64,000 nt of DNA from Cohnella mopanensis (GTDB lineage Bacteria > Bacillota > Bacilli > Paenibacillales > Paenibacillaceae): positions 248,001 through 312,000 of the forward strand of contig NZ_JAKRWM010000002.1 in NCBI RefSeq assembly GCF_022352055.1, written 5' to 3'. A program made the translations under genes and the position numbers. Shown here one piece after another: positions 27,792 to 35,408 of the stretch; position 1 is the stretch's first letter, and every line of letters begins with the position of its first letter. The notes under the pieces were generated by a model that saw only the letters and a program-made list of their open reading frames with translations, did not search any database and had not been told where the DNA came from.

Positions 27792-28802
27792 ATGACGCTT
27801 AAATTCGGTATATTGGATCAAAGTATCGTATTTCCGGGACAGACGCCTTCCGAGGCTTTGGGAAATACGATCAAGCTTGCCCAACTGGCGGAGAAGCTCG
27901 GCTTCGAGCGATTCTGGGTATCGGAGCATCATGACTCCCCGCAGATGGCGGGGGCTTCTCCCGAGATTCTTATCTCGCATTTGCTGGCTCATACGGACAA
28001 AATCCGCATCGGCTCAGGCGGCGTCATGCTCCAGCATTACAGCCCTTATAAGGTAGCGGAGAACTTTAACGTCCTCGCGTCTCTCGCGCCGGGACGGGTA
28101 GATTTGGGAATCGGCCGGGCACCCGGCGGATTGCCCCGTTCGACGAAGGCATTGCAGAAGGGAGTCGCGGAACCCGAAACTCTGGAGGCTAAGCTAGTCG
28201 AGCTTGAACAATTGCTGACCGGCTCGCTAGGAGAGGATCATTCGCTCGCAGGGTTGCAAGCGAATCCGCTGCCGGCTCAACCGGCGGAAATCTATTTGCT
28301 CGGAACGAGCGTATCCAGCGCTAGGCTCGCCGCGGAGAGAGGTTACCCATACGCGTTCGCGTTATTCATTAATAATGATCCGGAAGCGGCCCGAGCCGCA
28401 TTCGATACTTACCGGGAGCATTTCAACACGGCGAGCGGCAACGAGCCTAGAACGATATTAGGGCTGTCGGTCATTGCGGCAGATACAGAAGAGGAAGCTA
28501 AGGAGCTTGCAGGCCAATTCAAGAACGTACGGGTGACGTTGTCCAGCGGTAAAACCGTAAACGTGGGAACACTGGAACAAGCGGAGGAATTCGCGAGGCA
28601 AACGGGAGAGACGTATACGGCGGAAGTACGGGATGCGGACATTACGAAGGGGACTAAGGAAACCGTCCGCAAGCGACTATTGGAATTACGGGATACCTAT
28701 GATGTGGATGAACTTATCTTTACAACGATCGTTCCCGATTTCGGCAAGCGCGTCCGGTCGTTCCAATTGCTGAAGGAAGCTTTCGAGGAGCAGCCGGCTT
28801 AA
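27792..28802 (+). CDS. LLM class flavin-dependent oxidoreductase (YtmO/CmoO-like)
   Basis: 336 residues of luciferase-like monooxygenase fold (FWVSEHHDSPQMAGASPEI and GRVDLGIGRAPGG are family-typical). It matches YtmO of B. subtilis in length and in its position directly after the tcy ATPase. Members use reduced FMN and O2 to attack C-S or C-N bonds; in the YtmO context it is part of S-modified cysteine breakdown. Reduced flavin would come from the SsuE-like enzyme at 23775. Confidence 0.9.
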   Translation: MTLKFGILDQSIVFPGQTPSEALGNTIKLAQLAEKLGFERFWVSEHHDSPQMAGASPEILISHLLAHTDKIRIGSGGVMLQHYSPYKVAENFNVLASLAPGRVDLGIGRAPGGLPRSTKALQKGVAEPETLEAKLVELEQLLTGSLGEDHSLAGLQANPLPAQPAEIYLLGTSVSSARLAAERGYPYAFALFINNDPEAARAAFDTYREHFNTASGNEPRTILGLSVIAADTEEEAKELAGQFKNVRVTLSSGKTVNVGTLEQAEEFARQTGETYTAEVRDADITKGTKETVRKRLLELRDTYDVDELIFTTIVPDFGKRVRSFQLLKEAFEEQPA

Positions 28803-28843
28803 TTAGGATAGGTATACGGAATTGAATTCGGGAGGGAAGAACA

Positions 28844-30007
28844 ATGGGAACATTGACGGCAGAGACGTTAGCAGAACGGTTAGTCACTTTCCGGAGACAT
28901 CTGCACGCCAATCCGGAGCTATCGCACGAGGAGTTCGAGACGACGGAAACGATTCGCGGCTGGCTTCTCGATGCGGGAATCCGGATTGCGAATTATCCGC
29001 TTAAGACCGGATTGATCGCCGAAGTCGGAGGGCTGCGCGGAGGGCCGATTATCGCGATCCGGGCGGATATCGACGCTCTTCCGATTCAGGAAGAGACGGA
29101 TCTTCCTTTCGCTTCGCGCGTTCCCGGCAAGATGCATGCCTGCGGTCACGATTTCCATACGGCAACGGCGCTGGGAGCGGCATTATTGCTTAAGAAGCAG
29201 GAGCAAGAGCTAGAGGGAACGGTTAGGTTTCTGTTCCAGCCGGCGGAGGAGAAGGCGAAGGGCGCATCGCAAGTCATTGCCAGCGGAGCGCTGGAGGGAG
29301 TGCGGGCGATATTCGGATTGCATAACAAGCCGAACTTGCCGGTCGGCACGATCGGCATTAAAGCGGGTCCGATTATGGCTGCGGCAGATGGCTTCATCGT
29401 AGAGGTGGAAGGCCGAGGCACGCATGCCGCCGTGCCGGAAGCGGGATTGGATCCGATCGTCGCTTCCGCGCACATCATTACCGCTTTGCAATCGATCGTC
29501 AGCCGGAACGTTAGCGCGCTCGATAGCGCGGTCATCAGCGTAACGCGTCTGAATAGCGGAACCGCTTGGAATGTTATTGCGGAGAAGGCCGTATTCGACG
29601 GCACCTTGCGGACATTCGACGAGAAAGTGAGAGGTAAGGTACGCGAACGATTCGAGCAAGTCGTGACGGGAGTCGCATCCGCGCTTGGAACGAAAGCAAC
29701 GGTGGAATGGCTGGAAGGTCCGCCCCCTGTCGTGAACGATCCGAAATGGGCGGAACAGGCGACGCGAACCGCGGAATCTCTTGGCCTGACGATCGTAGAT
29801 CCGGCGCTTTCGCCGGCTGGGGAGGATTTCTCCTTTTACTTGCAGCGGACGCCGGGCATCTTTTTCTTCTTAGGAACTTCAGGTCCTCAGGAATGGCATC
29901 ATCCCGCCTTCGATGTAGACGAACGCGCGCTTCCAATCGGCGCATCTTTCTTTGCTGCATTAGCCGTTGACGCTTTGGCGCATTTAACAGGTCAGTCCCT
30001 TAAGTAG
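28844..30007 (+). CDS. M20 family amidohydrolase/deacetylase (SndA/YtnL-like)
   Basis: 387 residues, aminoacylase-1/hippurate hydrolase type. Metal site residues visible in CGHDFHTA, FQPAEEKAKGA and the late GTSGPQEWHHPAF; IRADIDALPIQEET is also characteristic. In the B. subtilis ytmI operon the corresponding enzyme removes the N-acetyl group after cleavage of the cysteine conjugate, releasing free cysteine or a related product. Ribosome site GGGAGGG. Confidence 0.9.
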   Translation: MGTLTAETLAERLVTFRRHLHANPELSHEEFETTETIRGWLLDAGIRIANYPLKTGLIAEVGGLRGGPIIAIRADIDALPIQEETDLPFASRVPGKMHACGHDFHTATALGAALLLKKQEQELEGTVRFLFQPAEEKAKGASQVIASGALEGVRAIFGLHNKPNLPVGTIGIKAGPIMAAADGFIVEVEGRGTHAAVPEAGLDPIVASAHIITALQSIVSRNVSALDSAVISVTRLNSGTAWNVIAEKAVFDGTLRTFDEKVRGKVRERFEQVVTGVASALGTKATVEWLEGPPPVVNDPKWAEQATRTAESLGLTIVDPALSPAGEDFSFYLQRTPGIFFFLGTSGPQEWHHPAFDVDERALPIGASFFAALAVDALAHLTGQSLK

Positions 30008-30019
30008 GAGGTAGCGGCC

Positions 30020-31162
30020 ATTCGAAAATTATACGATGTTATCGTAGTCGGAGCGGGATCGATGGGGATGAGCGCAGGATACGAGCTTGCCCGCAGAGGT
30101 CTCAAGACATTGCTAATAGACGCTTTTGATCCCCCTCATCCGAACGGCAGCCATCACGGCGATCCGCGTTTGATCAGGCATGCTTATAGCGGAGGACCCT
30201 CTTATGTTAAGCTAGCGCTTCGCGCGGATGAGCTGTGGCGAGAGCTGGAAGAAGCAACGGGAGAGAAGCTGCTGGAGAGGGCAGGCGTGTTGAATGTCGC
30301 GGACCCGGATTTCTATTCCTATGAAGGCAGGTTTCAGGACGCGTCCGATCACGGGGTCATTATCGAAGATTTAGATGCGGAGCAAATCCGCGATCGCTGG
30401 CCGGGCGTACGAATCCCCGATCATTACCGCGCGATGTATGAACCTAACGCCGGGTATCTCTATAGCGAAAGATGCGTGTCCGCCTATAAGAAGCTTGCTC
30501 TGCAAGCGGGTGCTTCGTTGTTGACGAACGCGTTCGTGACTCGCATTCAACCGGGCAACTCGTTCGTATCGGTATCTACGAAATCGGACGAATTTATAGC
30601 GAATAAAGTCATTCTCAGCGCAGGAGCTTGGTTCAAGACGTTAGAGCCGTTCATCAGGCTACCTATCCGATCCGTCCGTAAAGTCGTCGGCTGGTTCGAG
30701 CCGAGCGGCAATTCGTTCGACGCAGGCAACTTCCCCGGATTCACGTTCGGAAGCAGCTTAGGCGGTTACTACGGTTTTCCCAGTATCTCGGGTGCGGGAG
30801 TAAAAATCGGCCGTCATGAAACGGGAGTGGAATGGCAGCCGGGTCAGGAGTCCGAACCATTCGGCGCCTACCCCGAAGACGAAGGGGACCTGCGCCGCGC
30901 ATTGGATACGTTCCTGCCGGGGGCTGCCGGCAAGCTTCTCAGAAGCGCGGTATGCAAATACGAGCATACGCCGGATGATCACTTTATTATCGATACTCAT
31001 CCCGAGCATTCGAACGTTTTACTCGCAGGAGGATTTTCGGGTCATGGCTTTAAGTTCTCAAGCGTTGTGGGCGAGCTACTGGCTAACCAGATCGAGGGGG
31101 GCCAATGGGGACAGAATGTCGGCTTATTCTCCGTTTCCCGATTTGCGCAATCCATATCATAA
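30020..31162 (+). CDS. FAD-dependent oxidase, SoxA/N-methyl-tryptophan-oxidase-like, ATT start
   Basis: 380 residues if read from ATT at 30020. The dinucleotide-binding motif VVGAGSMGMSAG lies at about residues 10-21, so a start at the first ATG (30062) would cut the FAD site in half. Between the in-frame stop TAG at 30005 and 30062 no ATG, GTG or TTG exists, whereas AGGAGGT (30006-30012) sits exactly 7 nt before the ATT. The rest matches monomeric sarcosine oxidase/N-methyl amino-acid oxidase (GSHHGDPRLIRHAY for FAD attachment region, GGFSGHGFKFSSVVGE near the end). Such enzymes demethylate or oxidise secondary amines. No equivalent exists in the B. subtilis operon. Confidence 0.85.
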   Translation: MRKLYDVIVVGAGSMGMSAGYELARRGLKTLLIDAFDPPHPNGSHHGDPRLIRHAYSGGPSYVKLALRADELWRELEEATGEKLLERAGVLNVADPDFYSYEGRFQDASDHGVIIEDLDAEQIRDRWPGVRIPDHYRAMYEPNAGYLYSERCVSAYKKLALQAGASLLTNAFVTRIQPGNSFVSVSTKSDEFIANKVILSAGAWFKTLEPFIRLPIRSVRKVVGWFEPSGNSFDAGNFPGFTFGSSLGGYYGFPSISGAGVKIGRHETGVEWQPGQESEPFGAYPEDEGDLRRALDTFLPGAAGKLLRSAVCKYEHTPDDHFIIDTHPEHSNVLLAGGFSGHGFKFSSVVGELLANQIEGGQWGQNVGLFSVSRFAQSIS

Positions 31163-31186
31163 ACCTTTCTTAAGGAGGCAATACGC

Positions 31187-31681
31187 ATGAGCCAATCTCT
31201 TGATCCCATCGATTCTTATTTACACACTTACGAGCAGTTGCAAGAAGCGATTTCGGGGTTATCTGACGAACAGCTAAAATGGAAAGCGAATGATACCCAG
31301 TGGAGCGTTACGGAGGTGCTTACGCATCTAGCGGATCATAATATCGTGGTGAGCTTCCGTATTCGCGAAGTGTTGTCCGGCTCCGACGTTCGGTTGCCCG
31401 CTTTCAGCCAGGATCCCTGGGTTGCCGGGCAGAAGGCGAATGAAGGTAAAGCTTCGGACGTGCTCGATATTTTCAGAAACCTGCTGATCTATAACAGCTT
31501 GCTATTCCGCCGTTTGACGCCGGACGATTGGAACAAGACCGGGGTTAACTTCAAAGGGGAAACGGTGACGATTGCGGCTATCGTTCAGGCTTTTACCGCC
31601 CATGTTCAAGTCCATTTGAAACAAATCGATAGAATCAAGCAAGGCGAGATCAGCTCGCAGAACTCGAGCTGCACGATCTGA
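31187..31681 (+). CDS. DinB family protein
   Basis: 164 residues, four-helix DinB/YfiT-like bundle. Possible metal-ligand histidines are in LTHLADHN (about residue 45-50) and in AHVQVHLKQID near the C terminus. DinB-type proteins include thiol (bacillithiol/mycothiol) transferases, which would suit an S-conjugate pathway, but the function here is inferred only from neighbours. AAGGAGG precedes the ATG. Confidence 0.85.
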   Translation: MSQSLDPIDSYLHTYEQLQEAISGLSDEQLKWKANDTQWSVTEVLTHLADHNIVVSFRIREVLSGSDVRLPAFSQDPWVAGQKANEGKASDVLDIFRNLLIYNSLLFRRLTPDDWNKTGVNFKGETVTIAAIVQAFTAHVQVHLKQIDRIKQGEISSQNSSCTI

Positions 31682-31698
31682 GAGACGAGGTGGAGATC

Positions 31699-32232
31699 AT
31701 GTCGGATAGCAAAGTCGTTGTTCGCGCCGCTGAGGAAAGCGATCGCGTAGCGATTAAGGAAGTTCTCAAGGCCGCTTACCAACAATATGAACATACCCTT
31801 TCCAGGGAACGTTGGGAGCAATACAGAGAAAACATCGAGCAATCGGTAGATTCGGAGACGACGAAAGCTAGGCTCGTTGCCGTGTTGGACGGGGAAATCG
31901 TTGGCAGCGTGTTCCTGTATGACGGTGCCGAAACGGCGTACGGCGCGCCGCAATTGGACATTGATACTCCCATTGTTCGCTTGCTCGGCGTATCTCCCAG
32001 CGTTCGCGGACTTGGGGTGGCAACGGAACTGATTCGATCGAGCGCCAAGCTCGCGCGGGATTGGGGCGCGGAAACGATCCATCTCCATACTTCCGATATT
32101 ATGGACTCCGCCGTCAGACTATATGAACGATTGGGCTTCGAACGGGCTTACGATAAGGAATTCAACAACGGAGAGGTGCTTGTGAAGAGCTATCGGCTTC
32201 AGTTGAAGGAAGCGGCACTGCTAAAGGTTTAA
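31699..32232 (+). CDS. GNAT family N-acetyltransferase (SnaA/YtmI-like role)
   Basis: 177 residues of GNAT fold; the acetyl-CoA loop is VSPSVRGLGVATELIRSS, followed by LHTSDIMDSAVRLYERLGFE. In the B. subtilis counterpart pathway an acetyltransferase blocks the amino group of the S-substituted cysteine before oxidation. ATG at 31699 is used with GAGG eight nt upstream; GTG at 31690 is part of that ribosome region. Confidence 0.88.
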   Translation: MSDSKVVVRAAEESDRVAIKEVLKAAYQQYEHTLSRERWEQYRENIEQSVDSETTKARLVAVLDGEIVGSVFLYDGAETAYGAPQLDIDTPIVRLLGVSPSVRGLGVATELIRSSAKLARDWGAETIHLHTSDIMDSAVRLYERLGFERAYDKEFNNGEVLVKSYRLQLKEAALLKV

Positions 32233-32280
32233 GAGATGGGACTAGGAGAAATTGGAGAGTCAAGAATGGGAGGAATTAAG

Positions 32281-33609
32281 ATGGGGACAAGAAAACAGCT
32301 AAAACTAGGCGCGATTATTCATGGGGTAGGAGGCAATATCTCCGCATGGAGACATCCTGATGTGCCTGTCGACGCAAGCGTAAACTTCGAATTTTACAAG
32401 CAGCAGGCACAAACCGCGGAAGCCGGAAAATTCGATCTCGTGTTTATCGCGGACGGCTTATACATTAACGAGAAGTCGATTCCGCACTTCCTGAACCGAT
32501 TCGAGCCGATCACGATTTTGTCGGCATTGGCGGCGGTTACGAAGCATATCGGTCTTGTCGGTACTTTGTCCAGCTCTTATAGCGAACCTTTCACCGTATC
32601 CAGGCAGTTCGGTTCACTCGACCATATTAGCGGGGGACGCGCGGGATGGAACGTCGTAACCTCTCCGCTGGAGGGCTCCGCCAAAAATTACGGTAAACCG
32701 GAACATCCTTCGCACGATGAGCGCTATAAAATCGCCGAGGAGTTTCTTGAGGTCGCTCGCGGACTATGGGATTCTTGGGAGGACGACGCCTTCGTCCGCG
32801 ATAAGGAATCCGGCGTTTTCTTCGATCCATCCAAGTTGCATCAGTTGAACCATAAAGGGACTTATTTCTCCGTGCAAGGTCCCTTGAATATCGCCCGGTC
32901 CAAGCAAGGGCATCCGGTGATTTTCCAAGCCGGATCTTCGGAAAGCGGCAAAACGCTGGCGGCCAAAGGAGCGGACGCCGTCTTTACGGGACATGAGAAC
33001 ATCGAAGAAGCGAAACGATTCTATAAGGACGTGAAGGATCGCGCTGTCGCTGGCGGCCGTTCTCGCGACGAGATCGCCATCTTCCCTGGCATTGGTCCGA
33101 TTATCGGGAAAACCGAAGAAGAAGCCGAGCGAAAGTATCTGGAATTCGCCAATCTGGTGACCATCGACAAGGCGCTGGAATATTTGGGCCGATTCTTCGA
33201 CCACCACGATTTCTCCCAGTATCCGCTTGACGAGCCGTTTCCCGAGCTTGGAGATTTAGGCTCGAACAGCTTCCGCAGCGGTACAGATAAGCTTAAGCAA
33301 GTCGCCAAAGAGCAACAGCTAACGCTCCGTGAAGTTGCCATTCGCTCGGCTACTCCGCGCAGCGAATTCATCGGTACGCCGGAGAAAATCGCGAATCTGA
33401 TCCAGAGATGGCACGAGGAAGAGGCGGCTGACGGGTTTATCATCCATGGGGCCACTCCCGGTACGTTGAAGGATTTCGTGGAGCATGTCGTACCGATCCT
33501 GCAGGAGCGCGGCATCTATCGGACGGAGTACGAGTCGGATACGTTGCGTGGAAACTTAGGCCTGCCAGTTCCGACTAATCGTTATGTGGCAGCCAAGGTG
33601 GGTAGCTAA
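32281..33609 (+). CDS. NtaA/DszA-type flavin monooxygenase (YtnJ/CmoJ-like)
   Basis: 442 residues, the length of the NtaA/SnaA/DszA group of FMNH2-dependent monooxygenases. Typical segments: [13 protein letters not shown] at the start, [29 protein letters not shown] and [10 protein letters not shown]. The B. subtilis homologue YtnJ performs the oxygenation that breaks the C-S bond of acetylated S-(2-succino)cysteine-type substrates. ATG 32281 follows GGGAGG with 7-nt spacing; the longer frame from 32236 adds an unconserved stretch. Last gene before a terminator. Confidence 0.92.
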   Translation: MGTRKQLKLGAIIHGVGGNISAWRHPDVPVDASVNFEFYKQQAQTAEAGKFDLVFIADGLYINEKSIPHFLNRFEPITILSALAAVTKHIGLVGTLSSSYSEPFTVSRQFGSLDHISGGRAGWNVVTSPLEGSAKNYGKPEHPSHDERYKIAEEFLEVARGLWDSWEDDAFVRDKESGVFFDPSKLHQLNHKGTYFSVQGPLNIARSKQGHPVIFQAGSSESGKTLAAKGADAVFTGHENIEEAKRFYKDVKDRAVAGGRSRDEIAIFPGIGPIIGKTEEEAERKYLEFANLVTIDKALEYLGRFFDHHDFSQYPLDEPFPELGDLGSNSFRSGTDKLKQVAKEQQLTLREVAIRSATPRSEFIGTPEKIANLIQRWHEEEAADGFIIHGATPGTLKDFVEHVVPILQERGIYRTEYESDTLRGNLGLPVPTNRYVAAKVGS

Positions 33610-33621
33610 ACCGTAGAACCG

Positions 33622-33660
33622 AAAACCAAACCACTCCTTTTGTCGGATGGTTTGGTTTTT
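33622..33660 (+). terminator. Terminator of the S-conjugate salvage cluster
   Basis: Twelve-bp stem (AAAACCAAACCA with its complement at 33648-33659) followed by T. Confidence 0.88.
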
Positions 33661-33740
33661 GGCGTATTAGCGAGGCGAGAGAGTGGAGAAGAAGAGGAGG
33701 AGTGGAGATAAAGGGGAGAAGCGAGACAAATGTAGAGTTC

Positions 33741-33921
33741 GCGGACATGAGAGCCGTTATTCCAGCATAAATCAGGTATTATGATAGTTCGCCGGACATT
33801 AGAGTCGTTATTTTCACCAAAATGCGGGAATTGTGGTTGTTTTTCGATGGATAAGGGCTCCTATGTCCGCAAGACTGGCTATTTAGCTCGTATTATCACA
33901 AATAACGGCTCCTATGTCCGC
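33741..33921. repeat. Four ~21-bp repeats, two in each orientation
   Basis: Motif GCGGACATAGGAGCCGTTAT appears with few changes at 33741-33761 and 33791-33812 (plus) and 33849-33870 and 33901-33921 (minus). Start spacing is 50, 58 and 52 bp. The head-to-head arrangement could fold into a long hairpin. Nothing else is recognisable between 33661 and 34069. Confidence 0.85.
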
Positions 33922-34069
33922 CAGATTGGATAAGTGGATCGTATTATCAAATCCGAAGCTTCATTTTTATACATAATCAAATCCCCTCGAATCGCCTCGG
34001 ATCCTATCATTTCCTGGGGAATGAATCTCCTTGAATTAGGGGCGGGCTTGCCTTAAACTAAAGGAAGAG

Positions 34070-34098
34070 TTGAGCAACTAATCAAATGATTGTACATA
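34070..34098 (+). promoter_or_regulatory. Candidate eut operon promoter
   Basis: TTGAGC (34070-34075) and TACATA (34093-34098) with a 17-bp spacer. It would produce a leader of about 220 nt before eutL that includes the attenuator. Confidence 0.5.
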
Positions 34099-34214
34099 GA
34101 GTTAGCTTATCAGGACGTAGATGGTTGGAAGGCCAGGCTGGATCCAAGATTCGATGTCGGATCCGCAGCTTACGTAGCTTCGGAAAAAATGAATTTTAAA
34201 AAAGAATAGTTTTG

Positions 34215-34228
34215 AGGCAAAGGTGCCT
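34215..34228 (+). promoter_or_regulatory. ANTAR-type hexaloop hairpin (P2-like)
   Basis: Stem AGGC/GCCT closing the hexaloop AAAGGT, which has A at loop position 1 and G at position 4 as required for EutV-type ANTAR binding. Its 3' arm overlaps the 5' arm of the terminator at 34219, so the two structures exclude each other. A much weaker upstream partner (AAAA-AATGAA-TTTT, 34184-34197) also has A1 and G4 and may be P1. Confidence 0.7.
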
Positions 34229-34276
34229 AGGGTTTAAGAACGTTGATCGTTCTTCTAACCTGGGCACTTTTTTGTT
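34219..34276 (+). terminator. Leader terminator (attenuator) of the eut operon
   Basis: Long stem: AAAGGTGCC with GGCAC-TTTT, then GGTT/AACC and AAGAACG/CGTTCTT with loop TTGAT, followed by a T-rich tract. It lies inside the eutL leader, so it must be overcome for expression. Confidence 0.85.
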
Positions 34277-34322
34277 TTTTTCGTCTTGGGAACACCATTC
34301 CGAACGCGAAGAGGTGAAAGGA

Positions 34323-34973
34323 GTGAACCGTCAACCGATCCGGGGGATTCCGCTTGCCGTGAGGCTGATTCCGAACGTGGACGCAGAGCTCGCGAAGGAG
34401 TTAAAGCTTGGAGAAGGAATACGCAGCTTGGGCCTATTTACTTCGACCGTGGATGACGTTGGCTATACCGCGGTAGACGAAGCAACGAAGAAGGCGGCAG
34501 TCGAAGTCGTCTACGCCCGTTCGTTCTATGCGGGCTCGGGTCATGCTTCGGGACCTTTATCGGGAGAATTCATTGGAATTATCGGCGGGCAGACTCCAGC
34601 AGAAGTAAGGAGCGGATTGGATGCCGCTCTCGAGTTGATGGAAAGCGGTGCTTGCTTTTATTCTTTGAACGAGGAAGGGACCCATGCGTATTACGCGCAC
34701 GTCATTTCCCGTACGGGCTCGTATTTGTCCAATATCGCAGGCATCGGGGAAGGCGAGCCGCTTGCTTATTTGATTGCTCCTCCGTTAGAGGCCATCTATG
34801 GACTGGATGCCGCGTTAAAAGCGGCGGATGTTCGGCTTTGTCAGCTGTACGGGCCGCCCACGGAAACTAACTTCGGCGGGGGGCTGCTGACGGGAAGCCA
34901 ATCCGCCTGCAGCGCGGCGGCCGAGGCTTTCGCGAATGCCGTATACGAAGTGGCGCGTGATCCGAGGAAATAA
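34323..34973 (+). CDS. eutL: EutL, trimeric microcompartment shell protein
   Basis: 216 residues, the usual EutL length, made of two circularly permuted BMC domains (BMC-T). Family-typical IPLAVRLIPNVDAELA at the start, ARSFYAGSGHASGPLSGE and GSQSACSAAAEAF. EutL trimers form large gated pores in the ethanolamine microcompartment facets. GTG at 34323 is chosen, with GAGGTG six nt upstream; the frame stays open far upstream through the attenuator but that part is leader. Confidence 0.9.
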   Translation: MNRQPIRGIPLAVRLIPNVDAELAKELKLGEGIRSLGLFTSTVDDVGYTAVDEATKKAAVEVVYARSFYAGSGHASGPLSGEFIGIIGGQTPAEVRSGLDAALELMESGACFYSLNEEGTHAYYAHVISRTGSYLSNIAGIGEGEPLAYLIAPPLEAIYGLDAALKAADVRLCQLYGPPTETNFGGGLLTGSQSACSAAAEAFANAVYEVARDPRK

Positions 34974-34988
34974 GGCGGGTGAGAACAG

Positions 34989-35408
34989 TTGGCGACAAGA
35001 AAGTTAGCGCTTGGCATGATTGAAACTTGGGGCGTACCGGCACTGATCGCAGCTGCGGATGCCGCCGCCAAGACGGCGGATGTAGAGGTCACTGCCTATG
35101 AGAAGGCCGATGCGGGAATCGTGACGATCTACTTACTGGGTGATGTCGCCGCGGTACAAACGGCAGTGGACGCAGGAGGGGAAGCCGCGAAGAAGGTCGG
35201 CAAGCTGCTCGGAACGCATGTTATCCCACGGCCTGACGACTCGGTATTCGAAATGGTATGGGGCTGTTTCCTGAGCGGAAGGGATAGCGGCGAAGGAATT
35301 GGCGACAGCGAAGACATAGGTGAAAACGAAGGCGAAGCGGGATACCCGCAAGAAGGCGACGGTCAAGACAATGGCAACGGCGCCGGCAACGGAGGCGATT
35401 CCTCATGA
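34989..35408 (+). CDS. BMC shell protein with acidic Gly/Asn-rich tail
   Basis: 139 residues. Residues 1-92 are a canonical BMC domain (ALGMIETWGVPALIAAADAAAKTADV, HVIPRPDD), which forms hexameric shell tiles. Residues ~97-139 are a low-complexity acidic tail rich in Gly, Glu, Asp and Asn (SGEGIGDSEDIGENEG in part). EutK also carries a C-terminal extension, but that is a folded helical domain, so this is not a normal EutK. Starts at TTG with a weak ribosome site; overlaps eutE by four bases. Confidence 0.85.
   Translation: MATRKLALGMIETWGVPALIAAADAAAKTADVEVTAYEKADAGIVTIYLLGDVAAVQTAVDAGGEAAKKVGKLLGTHVIPRPDDSVFEMVWGCFLSGRDSGEGIGDSEDIGENEGEAGYPQEGDGQDNGNGAGNGGDSS

Noticed and set aside
34189-34209. 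Six-codon leader minigene (MNFKKE) in the eut leader
   Set aside because: Weak ribosome site and the ATG falls in an A-rich run; likely chance.
33661-34322. Cobalamin riboswitch upstream of the eut genes
   Set aside because: No B12-box sequence or matching fold recognised in the leader or in the gap before eutW.
34212-34322. Upstream extension of EutL through the attenuator
   Set aside because: The frame is open by chance; it covers the terminator hairpin and the ribosome site for GTG 34323.
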